From Mesorhizobium sp. (GTDB lineage: Bacteria > Pseudomonadota > Alphaproteobacteria > Rhizobiales > Rhizobiaceae), in contig SAQG01000001.1 of assembly GCA_004020315.1 (NCBI GenBank), positions 186,001 to 250,000 on the forward strand: DNA of 64,000 nt, in the 5' to 3' direction. Shown piece by piece: positions 25,189 through 34,392 of the stretch (positions are counted from its first letter, which is position 1; every line of letters starts with the position of its first letter). A program made the position numbers and the translations under genes. The notes below the pieces were generated by a model, which made no database searches, had not been told where the DNA came from, and was given only the letters and a program-made list of their open reading frames with translations.

Positions 25189-26183
25189 TTGGTGCTGCCG
25201 CCCTGCAAACGAATTCGTGGATCAAGCAGTGCCAGGGCCAGGTCGGAAATCAGGACACCGATGACCGTCAGGAAGGCGAGGAACATCAGGAACGACCCTG
25301 CCAGATACATGTCCTGGCTTTGCAGCGCCTTGATCAGCATCGGCCCGGTCGTTTCCAAAGACAGCACGATCGCCGTGATTTCGGCGCCGGAGATGATGGC
25401 CGGCAGGATAGAGCCGATGTCGGAAATGAAGAAATTGAGCGCCATGCGCAGCGGATATTTGACCAGCGTCTTGAACGGATGAAGTCCTTTGGCGCGAGCG
25501 GTCACGACATATTGCTTGTGTAGCTCATCGAGAAGATTGGCGCGCAGCCGCCGGATCATGCTTGCCGTGCCCCCGGTGCCGATGATCAAGACCGGAATCC
25601 AGAGATGGGCGAGGATCGACTTCGCCTTGGCCCAGCTCATCGGCTCGCCGAGATATTGTTGGTCCATGAGATGGCCGATGGATGTGCCGAACCAGATGTT
25701 GGCGAAATACATCAGGATCAGCGCCAGCATGAAGTTCGGAATGGCAAGGCCGAGAAGGCCGAAGAAAGTCAGGCCGTAGTCGCCCCAGCTGTATTGATGC
25801 GTGGCGGAGTACATGCCGATCGGAAAGGCGATGAGCCAGGTGAAGATGATCGTGACGAAGGAAACCAGCACGGTCAGCCACATTCGGTCCCCGACGACGT
25901 CGCGAACCGGCATCTCATATTCGAAGGAATAGCCGAAATCGCCGCGTAGCATCCCGCCGACCCAGTAGAAGTAACGAATAACCGGTGGCTGGTCGAAACC
26001 ATAGTCCTTGCGCATCATCTCGATGCGATCGGAATCCACCGCTTCGCCCTGAGCCCGAAGCTCGGCAACATAGCTGTCGAAATAGTCGCCTGGGGGAAGT
26101 TCGATGATCGTGAACACCAGCGCCGATATGACCAGCAGCGTTGGAACCATCACGGCGATGCGCCAGACAAAATATCGAAACAC
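25185..26183 (-). CDS. Oligopeptide-type ABC transporter permease (YejB/OppB-like)
   Basis: This 332-residue permease has the OppB layout: N-terminal helix MFRYFVWRIAVMVPTLLVIS, five more helices, and the permease loop QYVVTARAKGLHPFKTLVKY. It ends LLDPRIRLQGG, also typical. It forms the translocation channel together with the YejE/OppC-like partner whose start it overlaps. It begins 2 bases after the binding-protein stop codon, so the genes are translationally coupled. Confidence 0.94.
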   Translation of the reverse strand: MFRYFVWRIAVMVPTLLVISALVFTIIELPPGDYFDSYVAELRAQGEAVDSDRIEMMRKDYGFDQPPVIRYFYWVGGMLRGDFGYSFEYEMPVRDVVGDRMWLTVLVSFVTIIFTWLIAFPIGMYSATHQYSWGDYGLTFFGLLGLAIPNFMLALILMYFANIWFGTSIGHLMDQQYLGEPMSWAKAKSILAHLWIPVLIIGTGGTASMIRRLRANLLDELHKQYVVTARAKGLHPFKTLVKYPLRMALNFFISDIGSILPAIISGAEITAIVLSLETTGPMLIKALQSQDMYLAGSFLMFLAFLTVIGVLISDLALALLDPRIRLQGGSTK

Positions 26184-26185
26184 GC

Positions 26186-28084
26186 TCAGGACTCTCCAAG
26201 CCAGAATGTATCCGGCATGTAGACACCGAAATAGGCGGTCGGGTCGTAGCCGTAGAGCGCCTTGTCAGGCAGATTGCGCAGCCGCGAGGACGCCAGAACC
26301 GGCTGATGCGTTCCGTTCACGGTGCCGATCGAAAACACCTGATCGGTGTAGATCGACAGCATTGAATTCCAGATTTCGGCGCGCTCCGTGGCTTCGGTCG
26401 ATGCCTTCCAGCGCTTGAGTAAAGCCATCAGCTCGACCACAGGCGGAAGATCGGGCGCCTCACCGACCTTGCCATGAGACAAGTAGTGAGCACCCCAGAG
26501 CGGCCATTGCAGCTGGTCGTCGATGGTGGGGGCCAGCTGGTATGGGTTCATGTCGGCGGTCGGCACGCCATTGTCGATGCCCGACCACATCGACATCATG
26601 ATCTGGCCGCCAAGTGCGCGGCTGCGGAAGATATCGCGCTGCGAAGTCCGGATGAACAGGGCGATGCCGATCTTGCGCCAGTGATCGGTGATGAGTTCGA
26701 GCGCGTCGGTTTCCAGCGTGCTTTCGCCGGCCGTTTCCACTATGATCTGGGCCGGGCGTCCATCGGGCAGTATCCGCAGGCCATCATCGTCACGCGTCTG
26801 AAGCCCGGCCTCGTCGAGCAGGGCATTGGCCTGTTCGGGATCATGGGCGACCCAGGCTTTCGCGAATTCCGGCCGGTAGAGCGGGCTCTCCGGCAGGACG
26901 GTATCGGCACTTTCCTGCGCCAATCCGTAGAACACGGCCAAATTGATCTCGCGCCTGTCCACAGCGAGCGAGAGGGCGCGGCGCACGCGCACGTCACGAA
27001 GAAGGCCACGCCACACCTGGTCGGAACAATTCAGATTGGGCAGCAGCGCCAGCCGCGAACCCTGTGTGCGTTTCCAGAGATGCATCTTCACCGGGTAGCG
27101 CTTCTCCGCGTCCTTCAGGAAGGAGTAATCGCTGAAGTCGATTCCCATGCTTTGCAGGTCGCTCTCGCCCGCACCGGTCTTGGCGGAGATGATCGCCGAC
27201 GAGCTGACATTCATGACGATCCGGTCAACATAGGGCAGTTGCCGGCCATTCTCGTCTATTCGATGAAAGAAGGGGTTGCGCTCGAAGACGAATTGCTCGG
27301 CCGGCGGCTTGGTCCGGTTCCGCCAGGGATCAAGCGTCGGCAGTTCGGGGTTCTCCGGGCGATACTGCCGCGACATGCGGATATGCAGGAGCGTCCATTT
27401 CTTGGCCCGGTTCTCCTTCATTAGGCCGGCGAGCCGGAATGGATCCTGGTATTTCTTGTGGAACTGCTTGAGATAGGCGGCCGGCAGAACAAGCGATAGC
27501 GGCGAAGCAGCAGCAAGCTTGGGCAGGAAGTCGGGATTGGGCGCATCCCAACTATAGCGGACCGTCGATGGATCGACGATCTCGAAGCGTGGCGGCTTGC
27601 CGTCCGCCAGCAGGGCCGGGGCAAGCCCGCCTTGCGAAAGCTCATCGTTCAGCCAGACATCTTCCCAGCAATAGCGAAAATCCTCCGGCGTCAGCAGGCT
27701 ACCGTCAGACCATTTATGCCCTTCCCGAATCTTGAAAGTGAAGACGCGATCATCCGCTACGTCGAAACTTTCGAGAATGTCGGGTTGCAAGTTAAGCTTT
27801 TCGTCATAGCCGACCAGGCGAGCATACCCGTAGATCGTCATCATCCGGATATCTTTCTGGCTGCCGATGATCGTGCGCAGCGTGCCGCCATACTGGCCGG
27901 GCTGCCGGCCCATCGCGGCGAGGTTCAACGCGCGCGGGCTCTTGGGCAGGCGTTCGGCGAGTGCCGGCAGCGCCTTGGCCTTCAGCAGCGGCCGAAGAAA
28001 TTCCGGCTCCAGATCGCCGGCGCGCGACGTGCCCGGCAGAAATGCCGAAGCCATGAGGCCAAGGACGGTGCGCCGGCTGATCAA
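26186..28084 (-). CDS. Oligopeptide ABC transporter substrate-binding protein (YejA-like) with a Tat-type signal
   Basis: This periplasmic binding protein of SBP family 5 has 632 residues. It keeps family signatures such as GGTLRTIIGS, FKIREGHKWSDGSLLTPEDF and RRALSLAVDRREIN. The likely start is TTG at 28084, whose bases overlap the TGA of the ATPase gene. This gives [16 protein letters not shown], a twin-arginine signal, with cleavage near SRA-GD. The longer frame running back to 28198 lies inside the ATPase gene and has no signal character. It delivers peptides to the adjoining permeases. The Tat signal suggests export in folded form, which is common for this subfamily in rhizobia. Confidence 0.92.
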   Translation of the reverse strand: MISRRTVLGLMASAFLPGTSRAGDLEPEFLRPLLKAKALPALAERLPKSPRALNLAAMGRQPGQYGGTLRTIIGSQKDIRMMTIYGYARLVGYDEKLNLQPDILESFDVADDRVFTFKIREGHKWSDGSLLTPEDFRYCWEDVWLNDELSQGGLAPALLADGKPPRFEIVDPSTVRYSWDAPNPDFLPKLAAASPLSLVLPAAYLKQFHKKYQDPFRLAGLMKENRAKKWTLLHIRMSRQYRPENPELPTLDPWRNRTKPPAEQFVFERNPFFHRIDENGRQLPYVDRIVMNVSSSAIISAKTGAGESDLQSMGIDFSDYSFLKDAEKRYPVKMHLWKRTQGSRLALLPNLNCSDQVWRGLLRDVRVRRALSLAVDRREINLAVFYGLAQESADTVLPESPLYRPEFAKAWVAHDPEQANALLDEAGLQTRDDDGLRILPDGRPAQIIVETAGESTLETDALELITDHWRKIGIALFIRTSQRDIFRSRALGGQIMMSMWSGIDNGVPTADMNPYQLAPTIDDQLQWPLWGAHYLSHGKVGEAPDLPPVVELMALLKRWKASTEATERAEIWNSMLSIYTDQVFSIGTVNGTHQPVLASSRLRNLPDKALYGYDPTAYFGVYMPDTFWLGES

Positions 28085-29976
28085 TGGCGTAACTCGCTGA
28101 CATCGGCCGAACGTCGGGCCAGCACGAGGTGGCCGCCGCCAAGATCGAGCGGCGACAGCATATCCTCGTCGCCCTCGTCGCGGAATTGCGGTGCCCATGC
28201 GCTGGTGTCGGAAGCGCCGCTGAGCTGCAGCGTCTTGAAATCCATTGGCCTGTCGAGATCGGGGAAAGGTACTGCGGCGACCAGTGAGCGCGTGTAGGGG
28301 TGGACCGGTTTCCTAAGCAGAATTTCGCGCGGCGCGAGCTCGACGATACGCCCGCCGCACATCACCGCGATGCGGTCTGCCATGTAGTCCACCACCGCCA
28401 GGTTGTGGGATATGAACAGGTAGGTCAGGCCCAGTTCCTTCTGCAGGTCCTTCAGAAGGTTCAGAATCTGCGCCTGGACAGAGACATCGAGTGCCGAAAC
28501 CGGCTCGTCGCAGATCAGGAGTTCAGGCCCCAGCGCCAACGCGCGCGCGATGCCGATACGCTGACGCTGCCCGCCGGAGAAACTGTGCGGATAACGCTTG
28601 ATGAAGCGCGGATCGAGCCCGATTGCCTGCATCAGGCTCTTGACCGTGGCGAGTCGGGACGCGGCATTGCCACGTTGATGGATTTCCAGCGGCTCGCTCA
28701 AGATGTTGTCCACCGTCATGCGAGGTGAAAGCGACGAAACCGGATCCTGGAAGACCATCTGGATTTTCGCGCGCAGCATGCGCAGGGCGTTTCCCTCGGC
28801 TTCCAAGACGTCGATCGGTCCATCGCGGCCGTTGAAGATCACAGAGCCGCCGCTAGGGGTGACAGCCCGCATGAGGATCTTGCTGACAGTGGTTTTACCG
28901 GAGCCGCTTTCGCCGACCAGACCCAGGCACTCACCCCGCCTGATATCGAAGCTCACGCTGTCCACGGCGCGAACAGAGGTTTGATGATCCCCGCCGAACC
29001 ATCCGGACTTGCGGGTGGTGAAGGTCTTTTTCAGATCCCTGACCGACAGCAGGATGTCGTCCGGCCCCTTCGATGCCGGCGCCGTCTGCTTGCCGAGCAG
29101 GTTCTCGACATTCACCGGCACCTCGCGGAGCGCTTTTAGCCTTTCGCCAGGCTTCAGATCGAAATGCGGAACGGCTGCCATCAGACCCTTCAGGTAAGGG
29201 TGACCTGGCCGGCGGAATATCGCCTCGACAGGTCCCGCTTCCATGATCTCGCCATGGTAGATGACCACCACCTCGTCGGCGACATTGGCGACCACGCCTA
29301 GGTCGTGCGTAATCAGTAGCATCGCCATGTTCAGCTTGGTCTGAAGCCCGCGCAGCAATTGCAGGATTTGCGCCTGGATGGTGACGTCCAACGCCGTCGT
29401 CGGCTCGTCGGCTATCAACAAGGCGGGCCGGCAGATAAGCGCCATGGCGATCATGGCGCGTTGACGCAATCCTCCCGAAAGTTCAAAGGGATACATGTCA
29501 TAGGCGCGCTTGGGATTGGGAAAGCCGACAAGGCCGAGCATTTCCTCGGTCCGCGCCTTGCGCTCCGCCCGAGCCATGGGCGTATGAATCTGCAGGGATT
29601 CGCTGACCTGGTTGCCGATCGTGTGCAGCGGCGACAGCGATGTCATCGGCTCCTGAAAGATCTTGCCGATGCGGCTGCCTCTCAACGCCCGGATTTCGGG
29701 TCCGTCACGCGGCATCTGCAGGATATCCTGCGTCGTGCCGGGCTTTTTAGGATCGGAAAACAGGATACGGCCGCGAACATGGGCTGTGTTCGGCAAAATG
29801 CCCATCACTGCCTGGCTTATAACCGATTTTCCGGAACCAGACTCGCCCACAAGCGCGGTAACCTTGCCGGGCAGGACGCGAAGATTTGCACGCCTGACGG
29901 CATGCAACGGTCCCCCGATAATGGCAAAAGAGATGCCAACATCCTCGATCCGCAGCAGATCAACACCCGAATTCAT
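28081..29976 (-). CDS. Double-domain oligopeptide ABC transporter ATPase (YejF-like)
   Basis: This 631-residue fusion has two ABC ATPase domains and powers the peptide importer. Domain one (about 8-255) has Walker [10 protein letters not shown], signature LSGGLRQRA and Walker [10 protein letters not shown]. Domain two (about 310-560) has Walker [10 protein letters not shown], signature FSGGQRQRI and Walker [10 protein letters not shown]. Each is followed by the oligopeptide-transporter C-terminal extension ([24 protein letters not shown]). The ATG at 29976 is taken; a GTG two codons earlier is possible. It is the first gene of the operon, with its stop overlapped by the start of the binding protein. 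Confidence 0.95.
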   Translation of the reverse strand: MNSGVDLLRIEDVGISFAIIGGPLHAVRRANLRVLPGKVTALVGESGSGKSVISQAVMGILPNTAHVRGRILFSDPKKPGTTQDILQMPRDGPEIRALRGSRIGKIFQEPMTSLSPLHTIGNQVSESLQIHTPMARAERKARTEEMLGLVGFPNPKRAYDMYPFELSGGLRQRAMIAMALICRPALLIADEPTTALDVTIQAQILQLLRGLQTKLNMAMLLITHDLGVVANVADEVVVIYHGEIMEAGPVEAIFRRPGHPYLKGLMAAVPHFDLKPGERLKALREVPVNVENLLGKQTAPASKGPDDILLSVRDLKKTFTTRKSGWFGGDHQTSVRAVDSVSFDIRRGECLGLVGESGSGKTTVSKILMRAVTPSGGSVIFNGRDGPIDVLEAEGNALRMLRAKIQMVFQDPVSSLSPRMTVDNILSEPLEIHQRGNAASRLATVKSLMQAIGLDPRFIKRYPHSFSGGQRQRIGIARALALGPELLICDEPVSALDVSVQAQILNLLKDLQKELGLTYLFISHNLAVVDYMADRIAVMCGGRIVELAPREILLRKPVHPYTRSLVAAVPFPDLDRPMDFKTLQLSGASDTSAWAPQFRDEGDEDMLSPLDLGGGHLVLARRSADVSELRH

Positions 29977-30140
29977 TCTCACACCAGCCCCACTCTGGCA
30001 GCCTGCCGGGCGGCAGACCCAGAAAGCGAGACTAGCGCATTGCCAGCCTAGAGCAACTTGGATTTGAATCGGTCGCCAGTTCCCTGGCGGAACCGGACAC
30101 CCGACTGCATACCAAATGCGTTCGGATCAGATCGTGGCAG

Positions 30141-31481
30141 TTACTGGAGCTTTCGCGGGTCGCCCGCCGACAGCCGCGTGGCATCGCGATGAAGCAGCAT
30201 GACCTGTTCGGCGTCCGATATTCGGTCGTAAATCGGCTCCAGCGCACCGTCCTCATCGAGTGCGAGAGCACCCGACAGATCGGGTGAAAGCACCGTCAGC
30301 TTCTGCTTGATGCCCGCCAGTTCCTCGTTGCCGAGTGTCAGCCAGCTGTTGGCGCCGCAATAGCTGGCGAAGTCTTTGCTGGCGAGAACGCTGTGCGGAT
30401 ATTTCTTGGTCAGGGTCTGGAGTCGCTGGACCTCGTTTACAGCCGAGCCGAAGACAGAGAATGTGAGTCGGTCTGTAAGCCCGACATTGCCGAACATCAC
30501 ATTGCCGACATGCAGGCCGATACCAAAGTTTATGTCGGCCAACCCCTGCTCCTTTCTGCGCAGATTGAGATCCATCATGCGCGCTGTGGCCTTGTGCGCT
30601 GCCGCAAGAGCAGCCTGGCAGGCGATCTCGGACTGCGAGCGGTGCCTTTCGCAAGGGTAGACGGCAATGAAGCCGTCCCCCAGGAAACTCATGATCTGCC
30701 CGCCTCTGCGATTGAAAGGTGCAGCAATGGCGTCGAAAAACTGGTTCAGCGTATCGATGTAGATTTCGCGGCCGGAAGTTTCGGCAAGCCTTGTCGACCC
30801 GCGCATATCGGCCATGACCAGTGCGGCCCGGATTGTATCGCCCTCGCCGCGCTTGATCTGGCCGTCCAGCACGCGCCTGCCTGCGTCGCCGCCGAGATAA
30901 GTGGTCATCATGTTGTCGGCCAGCTTGGTGAGCACCGCCATCTTGGTTGCGATAGCGAGATGGTTCTGGATGCGCAGCAGCGCTGAAATCATGCTGTCGC
31001 TGAAGCCTGAAGCGCTGTCGGTGGACCAGGAGCCCATCATGCCTTGACTGGTATTGCCGTTGAAGGGATGGACGAAAGCCATGTAATCGGTGACGCCCAT
31101 AAGCCTGAATTCATCGAAAACAGGAAATTCCGACGGCACCGATGGATCGAGCCGGCGCCGCAGATGATCGAGCTTGTTGCTGAGCAAATGGTAGTATGGG
31201 CTGGTCAGGAATCTGTCGGAATGAACGCCATTCTCTTTGCGGAAGCCTTCCACTTCCATGCCCTGACCGCGAAGCCAGGTGAAGCCAAGCGCGTCATAAA
31301 GCGGATGAAGCATCGAAAAGCTCAAATGCACCCGCTTCAGCGGCAGGCCGGCAGCAGCCAGCCGTTCACAAAAGCCTTTTACCAATGTTTCAAGGTCGTT
31401 CCCCGCCAGCGCCGATTGGGTCAGCCAATCGGCAACCTTATCCATGAGAATGGTGGAAATTTCTGCTTGCGCTGTGCTCAT
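30141..31481 (-). CDS. Class III cyclase-domain protein with atypical substrate-site residues
   Basis: This 446-residue cytoplasmic protein has an unassigned N-terminal sensor region of about 220 residues (LHPLYDALGFTWLRG, DYMAFVHPFNG), similar to N-domains of other rhizobial cyclases. A class III cyclase domain follows. Both metal Asp residues are kept (VMADMRGST; SFLGDGFIAVY), and Asn/Arg occur in SAVNEVQRL. The purine-selecting Lys is Ser (SFLGD) and the paired Asp is Ser (FSVFG). Substrate choice is therefore uncertain: it may use another nucleotide or have regulatory function. The ATG at 31481 (MSTAQAEIS) is chosen over an upstream in-frame Met with hydrophobic residues. It lies 3' of a UDP-sugar dehydrogenase gene, separated by a strong hairpin. 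Confidence 0.88.
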   Translation of the reverse strand: MSTAQAEISTILMDKVADWLTQSALAGNDLETLVKGFCERLAAAGLPLKRVHLSFSMLHPLYDALGFTWLRGQGMEVEGFRKENGVHSDRFLTSPYYHLLSNKLDHLRRRLDPSVPSEFPVFDEFRLMGVTDYMAFVHPFNGNTSQGMMGSWSTDSASGFSDSMISALLRIQNHLAIATKMAVLTKLADNMMTTYLGGDAGRRVLDGQIKRGEGDTIRAALVMADMRGSTRLAETSGREIYIDTLNQFFDAIAAPFNRRGGQIMSFLGDGFIAVYPCERHRSQSEIACQAALAAAHKATARMMDLNLRRKEQGLADINFGIGLHVGNVMFGNVGLTDRLTFSVFGSAVNEVQRLQTLTKKYPHSVLASKDFASYCGANSWLTLGNEELAGIKQKLTVLSPDLSGALALDEDGALEPIYDRISDAEQVMLLHRDATRLSAGDPRKLQ

Positions 31482-31573
31482 GCTATCTTGAGACCCGTCG
31501 AAGACGAGCCATTCTCCTTTGATCCGCCACAACACGGTCCGCTAACGACCCAAAGATAAGACCCTCGAAGTCA

Positions 31574-31615
31574 ATAATGCCCCTTCGGCGGCAAAAGCCG
31601 GCGAAGGGGCATTAT
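31574..31615. terminator. Strong 14-bp-arm hairpin between two minus-strand genes
   Basis: The arms ataatgccccttcg (31574-31587) and cgaaggggcattat (31602-31615) are perfect reverse complements. An inner GC stem closes on an AAAA/TTTT loop. It lies 70 bases after the UDP-sugar dehydrogenase stop and before the cyclase start. There is no long U-tract on the minus strand, so it may be a bidirectional terminator, an attenuator or an mRNA-end stabiliser. Confidence 0.65.
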
Positions 31616-31686
31616 GTGGCGAGGCTGCCGGCGGAGTGCAATCACGATCCTGACATCAGGCAAAAAATTCGCCGGCTCAGACGCCG

Positions 31687-33132
31687 TCAGGCCTTCACCA
31701 CCGTCTCTCGGGCTAGCCCGAGGCGGCCAAAAACATTGCGTGTGTCGACGATCAGAAGAGCGTGATCAGCGATGGCCTGATAGTCGATCGCGTCGTGGTC
31801 GGTTGCAACGACGACAGCATCGAAATCCTTCAAGGCCGCCTCGGTCAATTCGACCGAGCGGCGCCCCTTGATCGCCATATGCTCCCGTGTGGTCGGGATC
31901 TCGGTAACATGCGGATCGTGGAATTCCGCCTTGCCGCCCCATTCCTCGATGAGTTCAATGAGCCGCAATGAGGGGCTTTCGCGGATGTCGGGCACATTCT
32001 TCTTATAGGCGAGCCCGATGATGAGAATGCGCGAGCGGCTGAGCGCCTTGCCGCAGCGCCGGTCCAGCGCCTTCGCCAGTTCATCGACCACATGACGCGG
32101 CATGGCCGTGTTGATCTCTGCCGCCAGCTCGATGAAGCGGGTCGGCAGTTCGTATTCGCGCGCCTTCCACGTCAGGTAGAAGGGATCGATCGGAACACAG
32201 TGCCCGCCAAGTCCGGGGCCAGGATAGAAAGGCATGTAGCCGAAGGGCTTGCTCTTTGCCGCCTCGATCACCTCCCAGATGTCGATGCCCATAGCACCGA
32301 GCACGACCTTCAACTCGTTGACCAGGGCTATGTTGACCGAGCGGAAGATGTTTTCCGTCAGCTTGACCGCCTCGGCGGTCGCCGTGGTGGAAACCGGAAC
32401 GACGGTCTTGACCACGCCCTGGTAGAAAGCCTGCACGAGTGTCGCCGCTTCAATGCCGTCGCCTGCCACCACCTTGGGGATCGTCGCGACTTCAAAGCTG
32501 CGGTTGCCGGGATCCTCCCGTTCGGGCGAGAAGCCGAGGAAGAAGTCTATCTTCGACCGCAGGCCGGTTTCTTCCAGTATGGGCTTGATCACGTCGTCGG
32601 TGGTGCCGGGATAGGTGGTCGATTCCAGCACGATCAGCTGGCCGAGACGCAGATGCTTCGCGACGGTGCCTGCCGTGTTCCTGACAAAGGAGAGGTCCGG
32701 CTCACGGTTTTTCGTCAGCGGTGTCGGAACGCAGATGATGATGACATCGCAGACGGCCAGTTCGGCAAAATCCGCAGTGGCGCGGAACCGTCCGCTCGCC
32801 ACCTGGCCGGCAAGCGCTGTCGACGTCACCGCCTCAATGTAGGACTGGCCGTCGTTCAGGCTCTCGACCTTCTGGGCTTCGATGTCGAAGCCGGAAACCG
32901 GGAAGCCGGCGCGTGCGATCGCAACCGCCAGCGGCAACCCGACATAGCCCAGTCCGATCACGCCGACTTGCGCGGCGCGTGTCGAAATCCGGTTCAGAAG
33001 ACGGTCATATGGCGATCGTGAGGCGTCCAAAATCTGCTTTCCGACAATTCGGACAGGCCGTCCGCTCCCAGGGCGAGGCTCACCTGGTCCCCAAGAACTC
33101 CGAGGCATATTGTGGAAAATCGATTTCCGCAA
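31687..33132 (-). CDS. UDP-N-acetyl-sugar/UDP-glucose 6-dehydrogenase family enzyme (WbpA/TviB-like)
   Basis: The enzyme oxidises C6 of a UDP-sugar with two NAD+ to give a uronic-acid donor for surface polysaccharide. The NAD-binding loop GLGYVGLPLA lies near residue 60. TENIFRSVNIALVNEL and the catalytic-Cys motif GPGLGGHCVPIDP are intact, and the C-terminal domain starts at ILIIGLAYKKNVPDIRESPS. The GlcNAc-type (WbpA) branch is favoured by the SKPFGYMPFYPGPGLGGHC context. The true start is unclear: the NAD motif usually begins about 10 residues in, but here about 50 residues precede it, reached from a TTG at 33132 (or an ATG at 33108). It starts 7 bases after the DUF3095 gene, so the two should be cotranscribed. 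Confidence 0.9.
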   Translation of the reverse strand: MRKSIFHNMPRSSWGPGEPRPGSGRPVRIVGKQILDASRSPYDRLLNRISTRAAQVGVIGLGYVGLPLAVAIARAGFPVSGFDIEAQKVESLNDGQSYIEAVTSTALAGQVASGRFRATADFAELAVCDVIIICVPTPLTKNREPDLSFVRNTAGTVAKHLRLGQLIVLESTTYPGTTDDVIKPILEETGLRSKIDFFLGFSPEREDPGNRSFEVATIPKVVAGDGIEAATLVQAFYQGVVKTVVPVSTTATAEAVKLTENIFRSVNIALVNELKVVLGAMGIDIWEVIEAAKSKPFGYMPFYPGPGLGGHCVPIDPFYLTWKAREYELPTRFIELAAEINTAMPRHVVDELAKALDRRCGKALSRSRILIIGLAYKKNVPDIRESPSLRLIELIEEWGGKAEFHDPHVTEIPTTREHMAIKGRRSVELTEAALKDFDAVVVATDHDAIDYQAIADHALLIVDTRNVFGRLGLARETVVKA

Positions 33133-33139
33133 GCCGTCG

Positions 33140-34318
33140 TCAGACCGGCACCTTCGCCTTCAGGCTTGCGGCAGCCATCGCATAGCCGCCGGCGGCGCCA
33201 TCGATGAAATGAACGTGATCGCGCTGCAGCGGCGAGGCGACGAGGCATGTCATCAAGGCCGATTTCTGGCGGTGCAGGCCATAGTTGCAGATGCCCGCCT
33301 CTTCCGCCTGTTTCAGCCGGTTCTCGATTCGTTGCAGCACATCCGCGTCAACGTCGATGGTCATCTTCAAGCCGTCGTCGAACTTCCGGAAATCCGAATT
33401 GCTGGCCACGTCGCGTTTGTAGACCTTCGGATCGAAACCGCCGATCGTCCAGCCATATCTATCGGTGACAGCCGTAAGCGTCAGCTGGAACAATATCCAC
33501 AGCTTCGACAGCCACCGCCATCCCGCCGGCGCCATGGCCCGCGCCTCGATATCGAGGCCGGCGGGCGGAAAACTGAAGCGCGGCCCGTTCACCGGCACCG
33601 GGTGGCCATCGCGTTCCTGCCTGCCGGCAAGGGCGATGATGTCGGAAGCCAGAAACTGAAAACCGCGCAAGTCGCGCGACGTCCCCGGTATGGCTATGAT
33701 CGAGACGATTTCGCCATGCCGGGCTTCGATCGGGTTCCAGCGGCAGGAGAGGCCGGTCAGATCCGGCCGCGCGCCGGCTGGCGCAGGATCGATGCGGTAG
33801 CGCCCCGCTTTCATCTCGGCTTCCGCCCAACTGCCGCCACCGCCGGCGAACATGGCATAGAAGACCGCTTCGGAGGCCCGGAACCTCGCCACGCGGACGT
33901 CGAGGCCTTGCGCTCTTATATCCCTTATCGGCACGATTGCGGCACGCAAGGTCAGGTCCAGTTCGTCCGCCACCCATCTCTGGACAGCCGCCAGAGCGTT
34001 GCGGGTGATCTCCAGCGCCGAGCCGGGAAACGCCACGAGCGCGCCGTCGCCGCCGAAGACAAAAGGAAGATCTTGCCGACCCAGCGCATTGAGCAGCGCC
34101 GAAATGACGCTGGCGCCGGCCATATTGACGGTTTTATAGCGCCCAGCCCCGATCGCCTTGGTCGAGCCGACGATGTCGGCGGTGGCCAGCGCCCAGCCAT
34201 CCGGGAGAGGCCGATAGTTATCGATATCGGCAACGCTTTCGAACTTTGCGAAGATCGGCAAAGAAGCGACAAACGGGTCGGACGCGGCAGCTGTTTCCAT
34301 GAGCATCAGATAGCACAT
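33140..34318 (-). CDS. DUF3095 protein, cyclase-like
   Basis: This 392-residue protein of the DUF3095 family has an N-terminal half resembling a nucleotidyl-cyclase fold: ALATADIVGSTKAI provides a metal-type Asp, and FVFGGDGALVAFP resembles the GGDGF hairpin of cyclases. The rest (RVARFRAS, AMFAGGGGSWAE) is typical of DUF3095. Its activity is not known to me. The fold suggests cyclic nucleotide synthesis or nucleotide sensing. Several Met codons near the start (34318, 34306, 34300) leave the exact N-terminus open. It is cotranscribed with the UDP-sugar dehydrogenase and divergent from a glycosyltransferase at 34393, so it may regulate glycan production. Confidence 0.85.
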   Translation of the reverse strand: MCYLMLMETAAASDPFVASLPIFAKFESVADIDNYRPLPDGWALATADIVGSTKAIGAGRYKTVNMAGASVISALLNALGRQDLPFVFGGDGALVAFPGSALEITRNALAAVQRWVADELDLTLRAAIVPIRDIRAQGLDVRVARFRASEAVFYAMFAGGGGSWAEAEMKAGRYRIDPAPAGARPDLTGLSCRWNPIEARHGEIVSIIAIPGTSRDLRGFQFLASDIIALAGRQERDGHPVPVNGPRFSFPPAGLDIEARAMAPAGWRWLSKLWILFQLTLTAVTDRYGWTIGGFDPKVYKRDVASNSDFRKFDDGLKMTIDVDADVLQRIENRLKQAEEAGICNYGLHRQKSALMTCLVASPLQRDHVHFIDGAAGGYAMAAASLKAKVPV

Positions 34319-34392
34319 TCCACTGCTTGAGGGTGAAGTCGATCATGCTTCGAAATTGACTTGCGCAGGCTTTCCGATGATAGGGTCCGGCG

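Noticed and set aside
26474..27424. A 316-residue plus-strand open frame
   Set aside because: It is antisense to the peptide-binding protein and shows no family pattern.
33110..34330. A 406-residue plus-strand open frame
   Set aside because: It lies entirely antisense to the DUF3095 gene and has Arg/Gln/His-rich composition with no domain; the DUF3095 frame is clearly the real one.
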